A stretch of 64,000 nucleotides of DNA from Cyclobacteriaceae bacterium (GTDB lineage: Bacteria; Bacteroidota; Bacteroidia; Cytophagales; Cyclobacteriaceae), in contig JANQPQ010000032.1 in assembly GCA_028285445.1 (NCBI GenBank), positions 112,669 through 176,668 on the forward strand. The letters run 5' to 3'. A program made the position numbers and the translations under genes. Below, one piece after another: positions 44,320 to 53,288 of the stretch. Position 1 is the first letter of the stretch. Each line of letters begins with the position of its first letter. The notes under the pieces are model-generated. The model did no database searches. It was not told the DNA's origin and saw only the letters and a program-made list of their open reading frames with translations.

Positions 44320-45588
44320 ATGAAAGACATTATGGAAATAAATAGCTTAAGCAGTCTGCCAAGAACAGGAACCCGAAGACTTGGTAACGGATTCGTATTA
44401 CCGCCAGCATTCTACAAGCCGACATTACCCATATCAATAGAACGAGCGCCACTTTCGGACTTTCATATAACTCGCCCAGGCAGGAGCATGGATTCCGCGA
44501 TTATAGAACTTGTGGACCTGGTGCTGAGCAACAAGAAACTCACCGAGTTTGTGCATCAGAAAGATGAGCAACCAGGGTTGTTAGAGGTTATGGATGTCAC
44601 AGATTTTCAGGGGTTGATAGACTCAGAGAAGTCAGATGGGAACAATGAGAGTGCCCTTGAAGGAAAACTATCTGGTGGCACAAATCTGGCGGAAATCGCC
44701 AAGGTTACTCAGAGGTTTAACAAAATGGGCACAAACCCCACGGTGAAGTTCTTACTGAGCCATCAGCAGCTATATCTACTGGCATTAGATTATGCTATGA
44801 CTGTTGAGGAGGTAACAAGTGAGAGAGGAATATTTAGCCGCGTAAATTCTTACATCAATCGAAAAATCATTCCTGACCTAAAAAGACTGCTGGCCAGCAA
44901 GGTTATCTACGAAGAGAAGCTCAGTTTTAACGAGGAGGAAAAAGCTGCAATCGGGGAAGAGGTGGCCAACCTGCCATTCAATTTTCAGCTTGGTTCGCCG
45001 CTACCAAGAGTAGCTGCCATCATAGATAAATACAAAGGCGGAGATAAAATTGCGCAGCTGGTGGAAGACTATTTTCGAGTGATGCAAATCCCCGTTACGA
45101 CCGACACACCACGGATAAAGGCCAGTATGGTTGACTACCTCACCGAACTGGGCATAAACATAGATTTCGAGGTAGGGGACACAGATACCACAGATATTCG
45201 AAATGAAATATGGAAAGAACTCGGCCTTAAAGTGCCTGATGGCACTAACCCCAGCGAGGCACTAGAAAACAAAATCAAAGAGATAGTTAATAAGAGTCTG
45301 GCTGATTTCCCTTCAGGCTCCCATAAAGCAGAAATTATTAGCCTGATTAAGGAAGAGTTTGGCTTTGACAAGAACAAGTCAGCTAAACAAAACTTAGCCG
45401 AAAGTATAGCTGAAAGTAATTCAAACCTTGCGCTTCTGAAGAGAATTACTGAGATCCTTGGCGCCGTAGTGGAATCGGACGAATTCAAAAAGTTAATGCA
45501 TGACAAATTCGACAACAAAAAAGCCCTTACATCTAAACTGAAGAGACTTCTAACGTGGTATCAAAAAAAAACAGCGGGAACTAGCTGA
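44320..45588 (+). CDS. Unknown protein with a frame interruption at an A9 run
   Basis: A 422-residue protein of no recognised family. The N-terminal ~60 residues are proline-rich; the rest is helical and charged, with two similar-length helical blocks (EIWKELGLKVPDGTNPSEAL). No signal peptide. The frame ends in TAGTS just after nine A (45563-45571). Skipping one A opens a frame to 45652 that continues QRELAEKRLELSLDEIASKY then FPGRNV, which reads as a natural helical C-terminus. So the full product may be ~443 residues, by transcriptional slippage, programmed shift, real mutation or sequence error. ATG 44332 is an alternative start. Confidence 0.7.
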   Translation: MKDIMEINSLSSLPRTGTRRLGNGFVLPPAFYKPTLPISIERAPLSDFHITRPGRSMDSAIIELVDLVLSNKKLTEFVHQKDEQPGLLEVMDVTDFQGLIDSEKSDGNNESALEGKLSGGTNLAEIAKVTQRFNKMGTNPTVKFLLSHQQLYLLALDYAMTVEEVTSERGIFSRVNSYINRKIIPDLKRLLASKVIYEEKLSFNEEEKAAIGEEVANLPFNFQLGSPLPRVAAIIDKYKGGDKIAQLVEDYFRVMQIPVTTDTPRIKASMVDYLTELGINIDFEVGDTDTTDIRNEIWKELGLKVPDGTNPSEALENKIKEIVNKSLADFPSGSHKAEIISLIKEEFGFDKNKSAKQNLAESIAESNSNLALLKRITEILGAVVESDEFKKLMHDKFDNKKALTSKLKRLLTWYQKKTAGTS

Positions 45589-45652
45589 AAAAAGACTTGA
45601 ACTTTCGCTGGATGAAATAGCCAGTAAATATTTCCCTGGAAGAAATGTTTAA
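45589..45652 (+). other. Out-of-frame 3' extension of the preceding gene
   Basis: In the frame entered by deleting one A from the A9 run, coding continues past the TGA at 45586-45588 to TAA at 45650-45652. The 26 added residues are amphipathic and charged. Adding one A instead meets a stop within five codons. Confidence 0.55.
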
Positions 45653-45687
45653 ACAGGCGCTTTGAATCCCTAAATACAATAAAAGAA

Positions 45688-46692
45688 ATGAGCCATACAA
45701 CAAACGTGAATAACTACCTGGCACCTCTGATTCAGGCCCATATGCAGGCCCTGGGTAACACAACTGCTACCAACGATCCGTTAACAAATGCCTTGATAGC
45801 CGGTGGTGTAGACCAATTTGACTATGCCGTAGAATATTTTGAAAACGCTGAAGAACAGGGGGTGGATCCTGAAAATATATTAGCTGCAGGTACCCTGTAT
45901 TACATTAAGACCCTGGCAGACGATTTAGGAATATTGAGAGTTACCGATGCAGTAATTATGAGATGGACTTCCGGCATGTTGGATATCCCACAGGGAGGTA
46001 CTGCTAGCGCGCTCTATAGATATTTCAAGTTGGGAGAGAACAGAACCAAATTTGAAGACAGAACCATGTTGTATAAGATGGCCCTCAATAGTGGCAATGG
46101 TGAGGTACTGGACAATGTTATGGTCAATCGAGATTTTACGGCTCTTTGGGATACCCTCATGACTGAAGTGGTTAGTTACATAGATAAATATGAACGCAAG
46201 GATGGCTACTTGGAAAATGTTTCCAGGTCTGGGATTTATCAGGCTATAAAAGATCTTCAGTACAATCTCACAATGTTTAGTAGTGGCATAATTCGCTCCC
46301 CTTTGCTGGCCGAGATGTACAAGCAGCTTGAACATGCCTATGCCATCCTGGATGATCCCAATGTAAAAGATCAGCTTGGACGTGGATATCGGCGATCAAT
46401 GTGGAATGTAGTAGAGAGAATTAGCCAGGAAGAATTCAATTATATGCCGAATGTTTCTGCCATGAGAACCTCTGCAGTAAACGGCCATAAAATTTTCTCA
46501 TTTATTGCCAGTTTCGACGAAGCGCACATCGCTGAGGATGCTTTCCACGAATTCAAGTCTAATGTGGAGTCATTCATAATTGCTCAAAGTCAACTCAGCG
46601 ATCAGCACGAGCTGCCCCAAAATGGCCAGCCTGGAACCGGTGAAGCAGAAGAGGTTATGGATAACCTCGGAGAAGACGAGTGGGACTTCTAA
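45688..46692 (+). CDS. Unknown helical protein of the multi-peptidase operon
   Basis: A 334-residue protein that I do not recognise. It is predicted mostly helical (AVEYFENAEEQGVDPENILA, IYQAIKDLQYNLTMFSSGII), without signal peptide or membrane helix. The C-terminal ~35 residues are polar, Gln/Glu/Gly-rich and probably disordered, ending GEDEWDF. It starts 99 bases after the in-frame stop of the upstream gene, or 35 after the shifted-frame stop. A further gene follows after 36 bases. Confidence 0.7.
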   Translation: MSHTTNVNNYLAPLIQAHMQALGNTTATNDPLTNALIAGGVDQFDYAVEYFENAEEQGVDPENILAAGTLYYIKTLADDLGILRVTDAVIMRWTSGMLDIPQGGTASALYRYFKLGENRTKFEDRTMLYKMALNSGNGEVLDNVMVNRDFTALWDTLMTEVVSYIDKYERKDGYLENVSRSGIYQAIKDLQYNLTMFSSGIIRSPLLAEMYKQLEHAYAILDDPNVKDQLGRGYRRSMWNVVERISQEEFNYMPNVSAMRTSAVNGHKIFSFIASFDEAHIAEDAFHEFKSNVESFIIAQSQLSDQHELPQNGQPGTGEAEEVMDNLGEDEWDF

Positions 46693-46728
46693 TAATTTAA
46701 TGTTTATCTAAAACACAAGAATAACAAA

Positions 46729-47754
46729 ATGCATCCTTCTGAATTGAACGACATAAAGGAATCTGCAAAAGTAGAAGCGAAGAATATCCTTGCTAACAGC
46801 GTATCATTCCAGCATCTACCCTACGATCAGCAGAAGCAGGTTTATGCCGATGTGCTAAATGAGCAGATGTCAATGAGGCTTGGAGATGGTAGCGGGCAAG
46901 ATGGATTGACCAGTGCGATGAGAGCAACGCCGGTTCGACGGGCTAGTGATCTCATTGACGATGAACGACATGAGAGGGGGTTCGAAGAAGGGGTTGATTC
47001 ATTTGAAGATTTAGTGGACTCAGTAGACTTTCCGCAATTTGTCCAGGATCTGTTAAAAGGAGTATTCGATGCGAATATCTCCGTAATGAAGGCTCAAACT
47101 GACGACTATATTCGATTGATGAAAGAAGCTACCACCGGCTTGGCTTCATTCATAAAGCAAATAGACAACACAACAACTTTTGCCTATCTGGCTGAAAATA
47201 GCCCTGATGATTTCAATATTTCCCTAGACGAGACGGAAGAGGGTGAATCAATGAAGTTGACCAAACCTGATGGTAGTGAGGTAGACATGGGCGACAACGA
47301 GGTGAAGGCCAAAATCATGGATGCCAAAATCAAGATGGCCCAGGAACATAGAAGCGCATTGAGAGAGATGATTCTGATGGGGATAACACGCCTTGTTGTT
47401 GACAAAGGAGAGGTGGAGGCCGAGGTAAACTTTGAGTTTAAAGGAACCAGAGATATAGAGAAGAAAGATAGAGGGCTTGTGAAGACGGATAAATCCAGTG
47501 GTAGATCTCTTTCTGGTGGCGGAGGTATACTGGGGTCTATCTTCGGAGGACCTCGCGGTGGTAAGACAAAGAGTACAAGGCAAACGCAGCTGAGTGTTTC
47601 TTCCACTAAAAGCACCGCTCAGGATGAGCTTAATGCCAAGCTTCGAGGTTTCGTGCGAATTCAGTTTTCTACGGACTATTTCAAGTTAGATAATTTCAGC
47701 ACGATGTATGGTCCAGCTTCAGAAGAGGCTCAAGAAGCTGCAGCGGCAGGATAG
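46729..47754 (+). CDS. Unknown protein with glycine-rich linker, multi-peptidase operon
   Basis: A 341-residue protein without signal peptide. Residues ~95-145 form an amphipathic helical region (FPQFVQDLLKGVFDANISVM, DDYIRLMKEATTGLASFIKQ). LREMILMGITRLVVDKGEVEAE then VNFEF suggests a helix followed by strands. Residues ~255-285 are a Gly/Ser/Lys/Arg-rich flexible linker (SLSGGGGILGSIFGGPRGGK), and the end returns to strands (LRGFVRIQFSTDYFKLDNF). I cannot assign a family. It is 2 bases upstream of the 747-residue gene, so both are translated together, and a physical partnership is likely but inferred. Confidence 0.7.
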   Translation: MHPSELNDIKESAKVEAKNILANSVSFQHLPYDQQKQVYADVLNEQMSMRLGDGSGQDGLTSAMRATPVRRASDLIDDERHERGFEEGVDSFEDLVDSVDFPQFVQDLLKGVFDANISVMKAQTDDYIRLMKEATTGLASFIKQIDNTTTFAYLAENSPDDFNISLDETEEGESMKLTKPDGSEVDMGDNEVKAKIMDAKIKMAQEHRSALREMILMGITRLVVDKGEVEAEVNFEFKGTRDIEKKDRGLVKTDKSSGRSLSGGGGILGSIFGGPRGGKTKSTRQTQLSVSSTKSTAQDELNAKLRGFVRIQFSTDYFKLDNFSTMYGPASEEAQEAAAAG

Positions 47755-47756
47755 CA

Positions 47757-50000
47757 ATGGCCCTAGCTGTCCTCAGATACCTGGAGGAGACAGGAAACGG
47801 CCCGGTATTTAGGGCCGACATTGGGTCGAACGAATACTACCAATATCGCATTGGGGAAGCCAAAAGAAAGTACAAAGGGTTGGAGTTCGTGGATAAGGTC
47901 AGCTTTAAATCAGAATTGATAAAGGCCGAAAGAAAATATGAAGACATTAAAACCGATTTTCTATTCAAAGTGTCAAGGCAACTGCTGCAAGGGAAAGAAA
48001 GATTTATACAGCTCTATAGCTACAGGGATCAGTCTGGAAAATCGCCGGCCATTTCAGAAGTTGCAAATGTAGCCCCGAACCTCTCAGATATAGGCCCAAT
48101 TGATGAGTTGCCAATGATGATGACAGAGATTGATGAAAATAACGTCAGAATGAGAATTGAAGTAGAAGATAGCCCATTCTCAATGCAAAATGCCAGGCGC
48201 AGTGAATCAATGTTTTTCAATGCAATTCTGGGTTCACTACCGGGCCTATTAACATCGGCATTGCCGGCAATTGGAAAGATGGTACCAGGCCTAGGTAAGG
48301 CGATGCCGGTTATTGATAAAATACTTCCCCAAATTGGCAATTTGGCGCCTAAGGCTGCATCGCCGGTTTCCACGCCGGCTGGTGGAGGTTCTGGCGGAGA
48401 TGTATTGCAACAATTGCTTGGTGGTATTTCACCGGATACAATAAAGGCCCTAATGGCTGTAATTGGCAACCTTGGTGCGGATTCAAAGACCTCAACCGCT
48501 CAGTCTACTGAACACAATTCGTCCGATTTTTCCATAGAGCCAAATACTTTGTTGCAATTGGCCCCCATTGTAGAGAAGTGGCTCACTCCCGAGGCCGTGA
48601 AGGCGATTGGTGATAATCCCAAAAAACTGTTCATGGCAATTGTTGACAGTGCGAGAAAATTTCAAACCCTTGATAACAAATCCACGGCAATCGGTGGGGC
48701 AGCCAAAAAGGGAATCACCAAATCGGCCCCACCAAGCACCTACAGCGAAGCCAAAATCGCTCCCGCATTGTTGGCAGCATTGCCAGCATTGCTCCCACTT
48801 ATTGAGAAAGCCCTCAACCCTGAAACGATCAAAGCCATTGGTGATCAACCTGTAAAACTCATAAATGCCGTTGCTGATGTGGGATTAAAACATACGAAGC
48901 AGGAACTAGACCACTTGGAGAAGATCAACCCCGGTATAGACACAACTTCCGTCGAAACCATCTTGAACTCTCTGAGCCTCAACCCACCGGTTTCTGCCCA
49001 TAAAAAAGATCAGTTTAGCCCAGAGGTGGTAATTGATGTTGTGGCGGTCGAAACCGTAAATGTAGGCGGCAAAGACAAGACTGTTTATAGTAGTGGTAGT
49101 ACTATCATTATTCCTATTCAATTGGGAGCTGGTGGCAATAAGTACTCAGATAAGGAGGTGATACCAAAGGGCATTTTCAAGCTTGCCATACAGGATGGGT
49201 CAACTATGAAAAACCTCTTAGAAAAGGAGTTCAAAATTACCGATGTACCACTGAGAGTACCTATCCAGAATATTCAAATCTCACAGGATGAGTTACAATC
49301 GCTCCCACTCCACAAAGACTTAAAGGCTGAGATTACCTTTCGATGGCAGGAAGGAGGACAGTCAATGGCGACATTTAAAAACCACTACCTGCAGATAACC
49401 GATGGTTACATATTCCAACGTTTAGGAGACGGTGTAGTCCAAAGTTTCGAATTAAATCAAGTGGATCGACATCGGGAGTTTTGGCATAAGATATGGGAGG
49501 GAGGACCTTCAACACATGAAAGATGGGAGATTGATATTGACTGCAGGTATTTCTACGCATTGAGTTCGAGCCCACAAATTAAAAGAAATGAAACGCGCAG
49601 AAAGTTAGTTAGTGACACCCATGGGGAGGAAGATGACTCAAAACATCGTAGAAAAGTTGCATTAATGTTAAAATCCGGAATGGAGGTTAGCCTGGAAGCC
49701 TATAACGAGTTGCTTCAGCAGTTAGACCAACCGCCCTTGGACGAGATGCAAATAAGTTCTTTAAGAAGTGAGAGTTTCGAGAAGCGTTCAGGCCAGGTGG
49801 GTACGATAGGAGCAGAACTGAAAGGCAGGAAGGGTGAACGGTCTTCACTATGGGTTTATCCTGAAGGGGAAGTGTTGCCCCTGGAACTGAGCCGGGTTAC
49901 CCAAAGCAATGAGATTGGCTTGGTAACCTCCACAGTTGATGAGGAAGTATTATTTCCGAGGTTCACCTCTATGCATTTTATTGGTACCAGATCAGAATGA
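47757..50000 (+). CDS. Large unknown protein with tandem hydrophobic repeats and beta domain
   Basis: A 747-residue protein without N-terminal signal. Residues 1-150 are mixed alpha/beta. Residues ~156-200 are a hydrophobic, Pro/Gly-spaced stretch (LPGLLTSALPAIGKMVPGLG, KAMPVIDKILPQIGNLAP). Two repeats follow: LTPEAVKAIGDNPKKLFMAI (~275-295) and LNPETIKAIGDQPVKLINAV (~353-373), each preceded by a hydrophobic Leu/Pro/Ala helix. Residues ~400-560 look beta-rich (VVIDVVAVETVNVGGKDK). The C-terminal part is charged. The hydrophobic repeats could insert in a membrane or pack into an oligomer. It is the largest non-enzyme product of the operon. Its stop overlaps the next start (ATGA). Confidence 0.72.
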   Translation: MALAVLRYLEETGNGPVFRADIGSNEYYQYRIGEAKRKYKGLEFVDKVSFKSELIKAERKYEDIKTDFLFKVSRQLLQGKERFIQLYSYRDQSGKSPAISEVANVAPNLSDIGPIDELPMMMTEIDENNVRMRIEVEDSPFSMQNARRSESMFFNAILGSLPGLLTSALPAIGKMVPGLGKAMPVIDKILPQIGNLAPKAASPVSTPAGGGSGGDVLQQLLGGISPDTIKALMAVIGNLGADSKTSTAQSTEHNSSDFSIEPNTLLQLAPIVEKWLTPEAVKAIGDNPKKLFMAIVDSARKFQTLDNKSTAIGGAAKKGITKSAPPSTYSEAKIAPALLAALPALLPLIEKALNPETIKAIGDQPVKLINAVADVGLKHTKQELDHLEKINPGIDTTSVETILNSLSLNPPVSAHKKDQFSPEVVIDVVAVETVNVGGKDKTVYSSGSTIIIPIQLGAGGNKYSDKEVIPKGIFKLAIQDGSTMKNLLEKEFKITDVPLRVPIQNIQISQDELQSLPLHKDLKAEITFRWQEGGQSMATFKNHYLQITDGYIFQRLGDGVVQSFELNQVDRHREFWHKIWEGGPSTHERWEIDIDCRYFYALSSSPQIKRNETRRKLVSDTHGEEDDSKHRRKVALMLKSGMEVSLEAYNELLQQLDQPPLDEMQISSLRSESFEKRSGQVGTIGAELKGRKGERSSLWVYPEGEVLPLELSRVTQSNEIGLVTSTVDEEVLFPRFTSMHFIGTRSE

Positions 50001-50155
50001 AAATGGAAAAACCGCAATTTGAGTTTCCTTCAACCGCTCCTTACCTGGCCCAGGAATCAGCAAGAATAGTGCTGCAAGGCCAAAAAGTACTTTTTCACGA
50101 AAAGGTTAATCTATTACCAGTAGAGATCCGAAAAGTAAATGAAAAAGCCAGATAA
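49997..50155 (+). CDS. Small translationally coupled protein, 52 residues
   Basis: A 52-residue frame from ATG 49997, which overlaps the upstream stop as ATGA. It reads MKMEKPQFEFPSTAPYLAQE and ends HEKVNLLPVEIRKVNEKAR. Its 3' end overlaps the next gene's start by 17 bases. Both overlaps in the same direction argue that it is translated. There is no signal peptide or hydrophobic helix and no recognised family. It may be a small structural or adaptor subunit. Confidence 0.6.
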   Translation: MKMEKPQFEFPSTAPYLAQESARIVLQGQKVLFHEKVNLLPVEIRKVNEKAR

Positions 50156-50477
50156 ACATTTGTATTCGGAGTCAGTGGCAACTGACAGTGACAAGGCCCA
50201 AATTGATGAGGCGATGGTAGAGATGTCGAATATGGTGGCGGGAATGCTTGAATTACCTCCAACGATGCAAAGTGAGAACCAAGCCCTAAGTATGAATATC
50301 GACAAGTTGACCTTAGGGCTCCCTATTCTGTTGGAGATTCACCCAGGCGCCGAAGTGCCATTTCAATTAGCTGCTTCCCCTCCGCTCTATTATATAGATA
50401 CCACTGTGACGCCGGTGTTTCATAATATTACTGTTCATATTGAGATTGATAGCAACGGAACCGCCGATGACAACTGA
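50139..50477 (+). CDS. Small unknown beta-rich protein of the multi-peptidase operon
   Basis: A 112-residue protein from ATG 50139, which lies inside the preceding small gene. The first half is acidic and helical (DKAQIDEAMVEMSNMVAGML). The second half has strands (LTLGLPILLEIHPGAEVPFQ, YYIDTTVTPVFHNITVHIEI). No family recognised, no signal peptide. It overlaps the next gene by 11 bases. Confidence 0.65.
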   Translation: MKKPDKHLYSESVATDSDKAQIDEAMVEMSNMVAGMLELPPTMQSENQALSMNIDKLTLGLPILLEIHPGAEVPFQLAASPPLYYIDTTVTPVFHNITVHIEIDSNGTADDN

Positions 50478-51210
50478 TCAGAACATTAAATGGAATCTGG
50501 AGCCGTTTATTGACTCACTGGCGGTTGAGCTTGACAAAGCCAGGGAGACTTTAGCTGTTAAATCCATAAATAAGAAGATCACTTACTCAGTAAAGGACAT
50601 AAGCCTGGACCTCAATTTGTTTCCAACCTTTGATGGTGACAGGGTGCAATTTGTAACTGCTAGCCCCGGCCAAACAGGCTCATCGAAGTTATCAATTCAA
50701 TTCAGCTCTATCACCGATCAACAAATCCGACAAACTTCGAAAAGACCTATTACCAAAGAGGACATTTCGATTGAAACTGTGGATGTTGATAAGGAGACAA
50801 AGAAAGAACTCAGAAAAATGGGAGTGTCTTCGGTTGAGGATTTAAAGGAATTGGAAGACAAAAATGTTGATATAGAAAAAATTAGTAGTAAAAAACTAAA
50901 CTATAAGAAGCTGGCAGACATAATCAACAAATCGAAAAGAGGAGATCAACCTCCGAAGGTTAGCAAAGTAAGTCTTTCGCAATCTGCGGGAAGTCCCACC
51001 ATTCTAGTTAAAGGGAAAAATCTCTCACTTGACAAGTCTTTTGAGCCTGTGGCGGCAATTGACAGCCAACTGGCTAAAGTGATCTCATACAGTGAAGATC
51101 ATATAGAACTGGAGACTAAACCCGGGCAACTGAGTAAGGGCAAGAAAAGCTTGGTGGTAACGCTCGACCCTTATGCCATATTCAAACTTGAGATTAACAA
51201 AGAGGATTAA
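50467..51210 (+). CDS. Unknown protein with C-terminal IPT/TIG-like pattern
   Basis: A 247-residue protein from ATG 50467 (MTTDQNIKWNLEPFIDSLAV), which overlaps the preceding stop by 11 bases. Residues ~115-155 are a Lys/Glu-rich helical region with a helix-hairpin-helix-like spacing (LRKMGVSSVEDLKELEDKN). The last ~80 residues have an Ig-like IPT/TIG pattern: VSKVSLSQSAGSPTILVKGK, then VAAIDSQLAKVISYSEDHIE. No signal peptide. The fold guess is by pattern only. Confidence 0.65.
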   Translation: MTTDQNIKWNLEPFIDSLAVELDKARETLAVKSINKKITYSVKDISLDLNLFPTFDGDRVQFVTASPGQTGSSKLSIQFSSITDQQIRQTSKRPITKEDISIETVDVDKETKKELRKMGVSSVEDLKELEDKNVDIEKISSKKLNYKKLADIINKSKRGDQPPKVSKVSLSQSAGSPTILVKGKNLSLDKSFEPVAAIDSQLAKVISYSEDHIELETKPGQLSKGKKSLVVTLDPYAIFKLEINKED

Positions 51211-51215
51211 TACAG

Positions 51216-53252
51216 ATGGGAAATCTATTTCGATGGGCTAAGGATTTTAATAAGAGTGCTGATAAACACAGGACAAAGAAATCAGCGACACACAGCCGAC
51301 GTTTCGACGATGGAGCCTCAATACAACTGTCTTACAATATCGGGCTTCAACAAGAAAGGCTAATAGAATCCTACACCAGACAATTGGGTTCAGACCATTT
51401 GACCTTCGAAGGTAGTGAGGCTGATACTTTCTATGTTGAGGATTTTACCTCTCCAAAGAAATTCGAAAATGATCCTGTAATGGTTGAACCCGTGGAAGGT
51501 GATGTTGTGGTAGAGGAGGTTAATCCTGAACAAACCCCAGAGGATGCTCAACCCGCTGAACAAATTCCAACAGTAGAAGTCGTCGATACCACCGCCGATT
51601 CTCCCGGGAACAATGACAAGAAACAATTGGTAGTGCCTGATGAGAGCAAATCAGTGATCAAGAAAACTGATTTGGAGGATGATGAGTTTCAGAAAGATTT
51701 ACGGGACATCCTGGAAGGTAAAAAGGCTTATGACAGTGAGCAAGGAAGAGTCACTACTCACGAAAGGGGTAGACAACCATCATCCGGCGTTCAACAACAA
51801 AACCGAAGTTCCAAGCCCGCTATGGAGTTATCTGCCAACGAGCACGAGATCTTTGAGAAAATCTCGCAAAGTATGCACCATGCTAATTCCTATGACCTTG
51901 GGATGGTAAATCTCGAACAAAGATTTGAGGAGTTTGACAAGTCACTAAGTGAAGATGGAATAGATGAAACCATAATTTCAACCAGTAGTACCCTTTCAGC
52001 AGAGGACAAGGAACCAGTTTATCAACAAAAAGACCAGGAACAGTCGGGAGCTATGGAACATAGTAAGGGATCGGGTTCGGCCAACCCCGAGATCGAAACA
52101 GCACCACCTGAGCCTCAGGGTGATTCGGAAATAATGAAAAGTGAAGCCGAAGGTGAGATTGGTGAAAGTGAGCAAGATGGGCAAGCGTCAGACGAAATAA
52201 TTGATGCTACTTATGCTGAAGATTTAGGGGATGTATCCGGTGAACTTACCTATCAGGATAATTCAGAGTATGAGCCAAACCCATTGACCAGGTCAATGTT
52301 CTTATTTGGAATTCCAACTCCGCAGGGAGTGAAACCAATCCTTGATTACTTCCAACGATTTGGTAAAAAAATAGACTTCGCAACCTTTGCGCCTGTTTCC
52401 TTTAAGTACTTTGAGAAATTGAAGGAATTGCTGGTATGGCATGGAGTGATGAAAGATACTGACAGCTTGGATTACTCAAATTATTCTCAGCCCATTAAGG
52501 ATTTTCAGCAGAAGAAGGGGCTAAAAGTTGATGGCATACCTGGCCAGGATACACTATGGGAAATGCAGCTTGAGCCAGCATTACAGCAGAATATGGAACT
52601 GGTAAAAGTGGATGCAGATTATTTTGAACCAGGTCGAGCCGAGAAGAATCAGGGCTACAATTTTTTCAGATTGCGGGAGGATTTGGTGGAAGATTATAAA
52701 AAAGTTCTGGAGGAGGTTCATAAAATGGGCGGTAAACTCAGCTCCGCTGGTGCAAGTAGGGCCCTTGATAAAGGTAATAGCGCCAGTGCTTCTGCAAAGT
52801 CTCTTCACAAGATGAATATAGCCCTGGATCTAAACGCCACCTCAGGTATGACTTACTCATATTTCGATGACGCCTATTACTACATGACACGGGCAGGAAC
52901 GAAAAAGTGGACCGTTTATGCCGTTGCCGACAAAGGTGAGGAAATGACAATTGATGCAGCAAGAGTGGACGGCAAAACTTTAGTTTCCCGAAAGGTGACT
53001 AAGAAGATGATCAATCTTACCAAAATAATGGAGGACAATGGCTTTAGTTCTATTCAGAGTAGATCCTCATTCCCTAGTACATATGGAGCGGCGGAATGGT
53101 GGCATTTTCAATACGAAAAAGGCCTTACACCTTTCATTAGCCAATTTGGCATTGAAATTCTAAAGCTGAAAAAGTATGATCTAGACGATCTGAAAGAATT
53201 CTCCATAAACTGGGATGCTCGCAAGAGCTTGTTCAAAATGAATTGGTTTTAG
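51216..53252 (+). CDS. M15/VanY-like peptidase with peptidoglycan-binding domain and acidic linker
   Basis: A 678-residue protein without signal peptide (MGNLFRWAKDFNKSADKHRT). Residues ~70-350 are acidic, Gln/Glu/Ser-rich and probably disordered. A PG_binding_1-type domain lies at about 395-450 (PIKDFQQKKGLKVDGIPGQD). The C-terminal domain has the M15 zinc-peptidase pattern: SLHKMNIALD at 529-538 (H531, D538) and AEWWHF at 626-631 (H630), as in VanY/VanX-type D,D-carboxypeptidases. It should cut peptidoglycan stem peptides or related bonds. How it reaches peptidoglycan is unclear without Sec signal. It starts 5 bases after the upstream stop. Confidence 0.8.
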   Translation: MGNLFRWAKDFNKSADKHRTKKSATHSRRFDDGASIQLSYNIGLQQERLIESYTRQLGSDHLTFEGSEADTFYVEDFTSPKKFENDPVMVEPVEGDVVVEEVNPEQTPEDAQPAEQIPTVEVVDTTADSPGNNDKKQLVVPDESKSVIKKTDLEDDEFQKDLRDILEGKKAYDSEQGRVTTHERGRQPSSGVQQQNRSSKPAMELSANEHEIFEKISQSMHHANSYDLGMVNLEQRFEEFDKSLSEDGIDETIISTSSTLSAEDKEPVYQQKDQEQSGAMEHSKGSGSANPEIETAPPEPQGDSEIMKSEAEGEIGESEQDGQASDEIIDATYAEDLGDVSGELTYQDNSEYEPNPLTRSMFLFGIPTPQGVKPILDYFQRFGKKIDFATFAPVSFKYFEKLKELLVWHGVMKDTDSLDYSNYSQPIKDFQQKKGLKVDGIPGQDTLWEMQLEPALQQNMELVKVDADYFEPGRAEKNQGYNFFRLREDLVEDYKKVLEEVHKMGGKLSSAGASRALDKGNSASASAKSLHKMNIALDLNATSGMTYSYFDDAYYYMTRAGTKKWTVYAVADKGEEMTIDAARVDGKTLVSRKVTKKMINLTKIMEDNGFSSIQSRSSFPSTYGAAEWWHFQYEKGLTPFISQFGIEILKLKKYDLDDLKEFSINWDARKSLFKMNWF

Positions 53253-53288
53253 GAAATATTAAAGTGAAATATCCTCAAAGATTATCTT

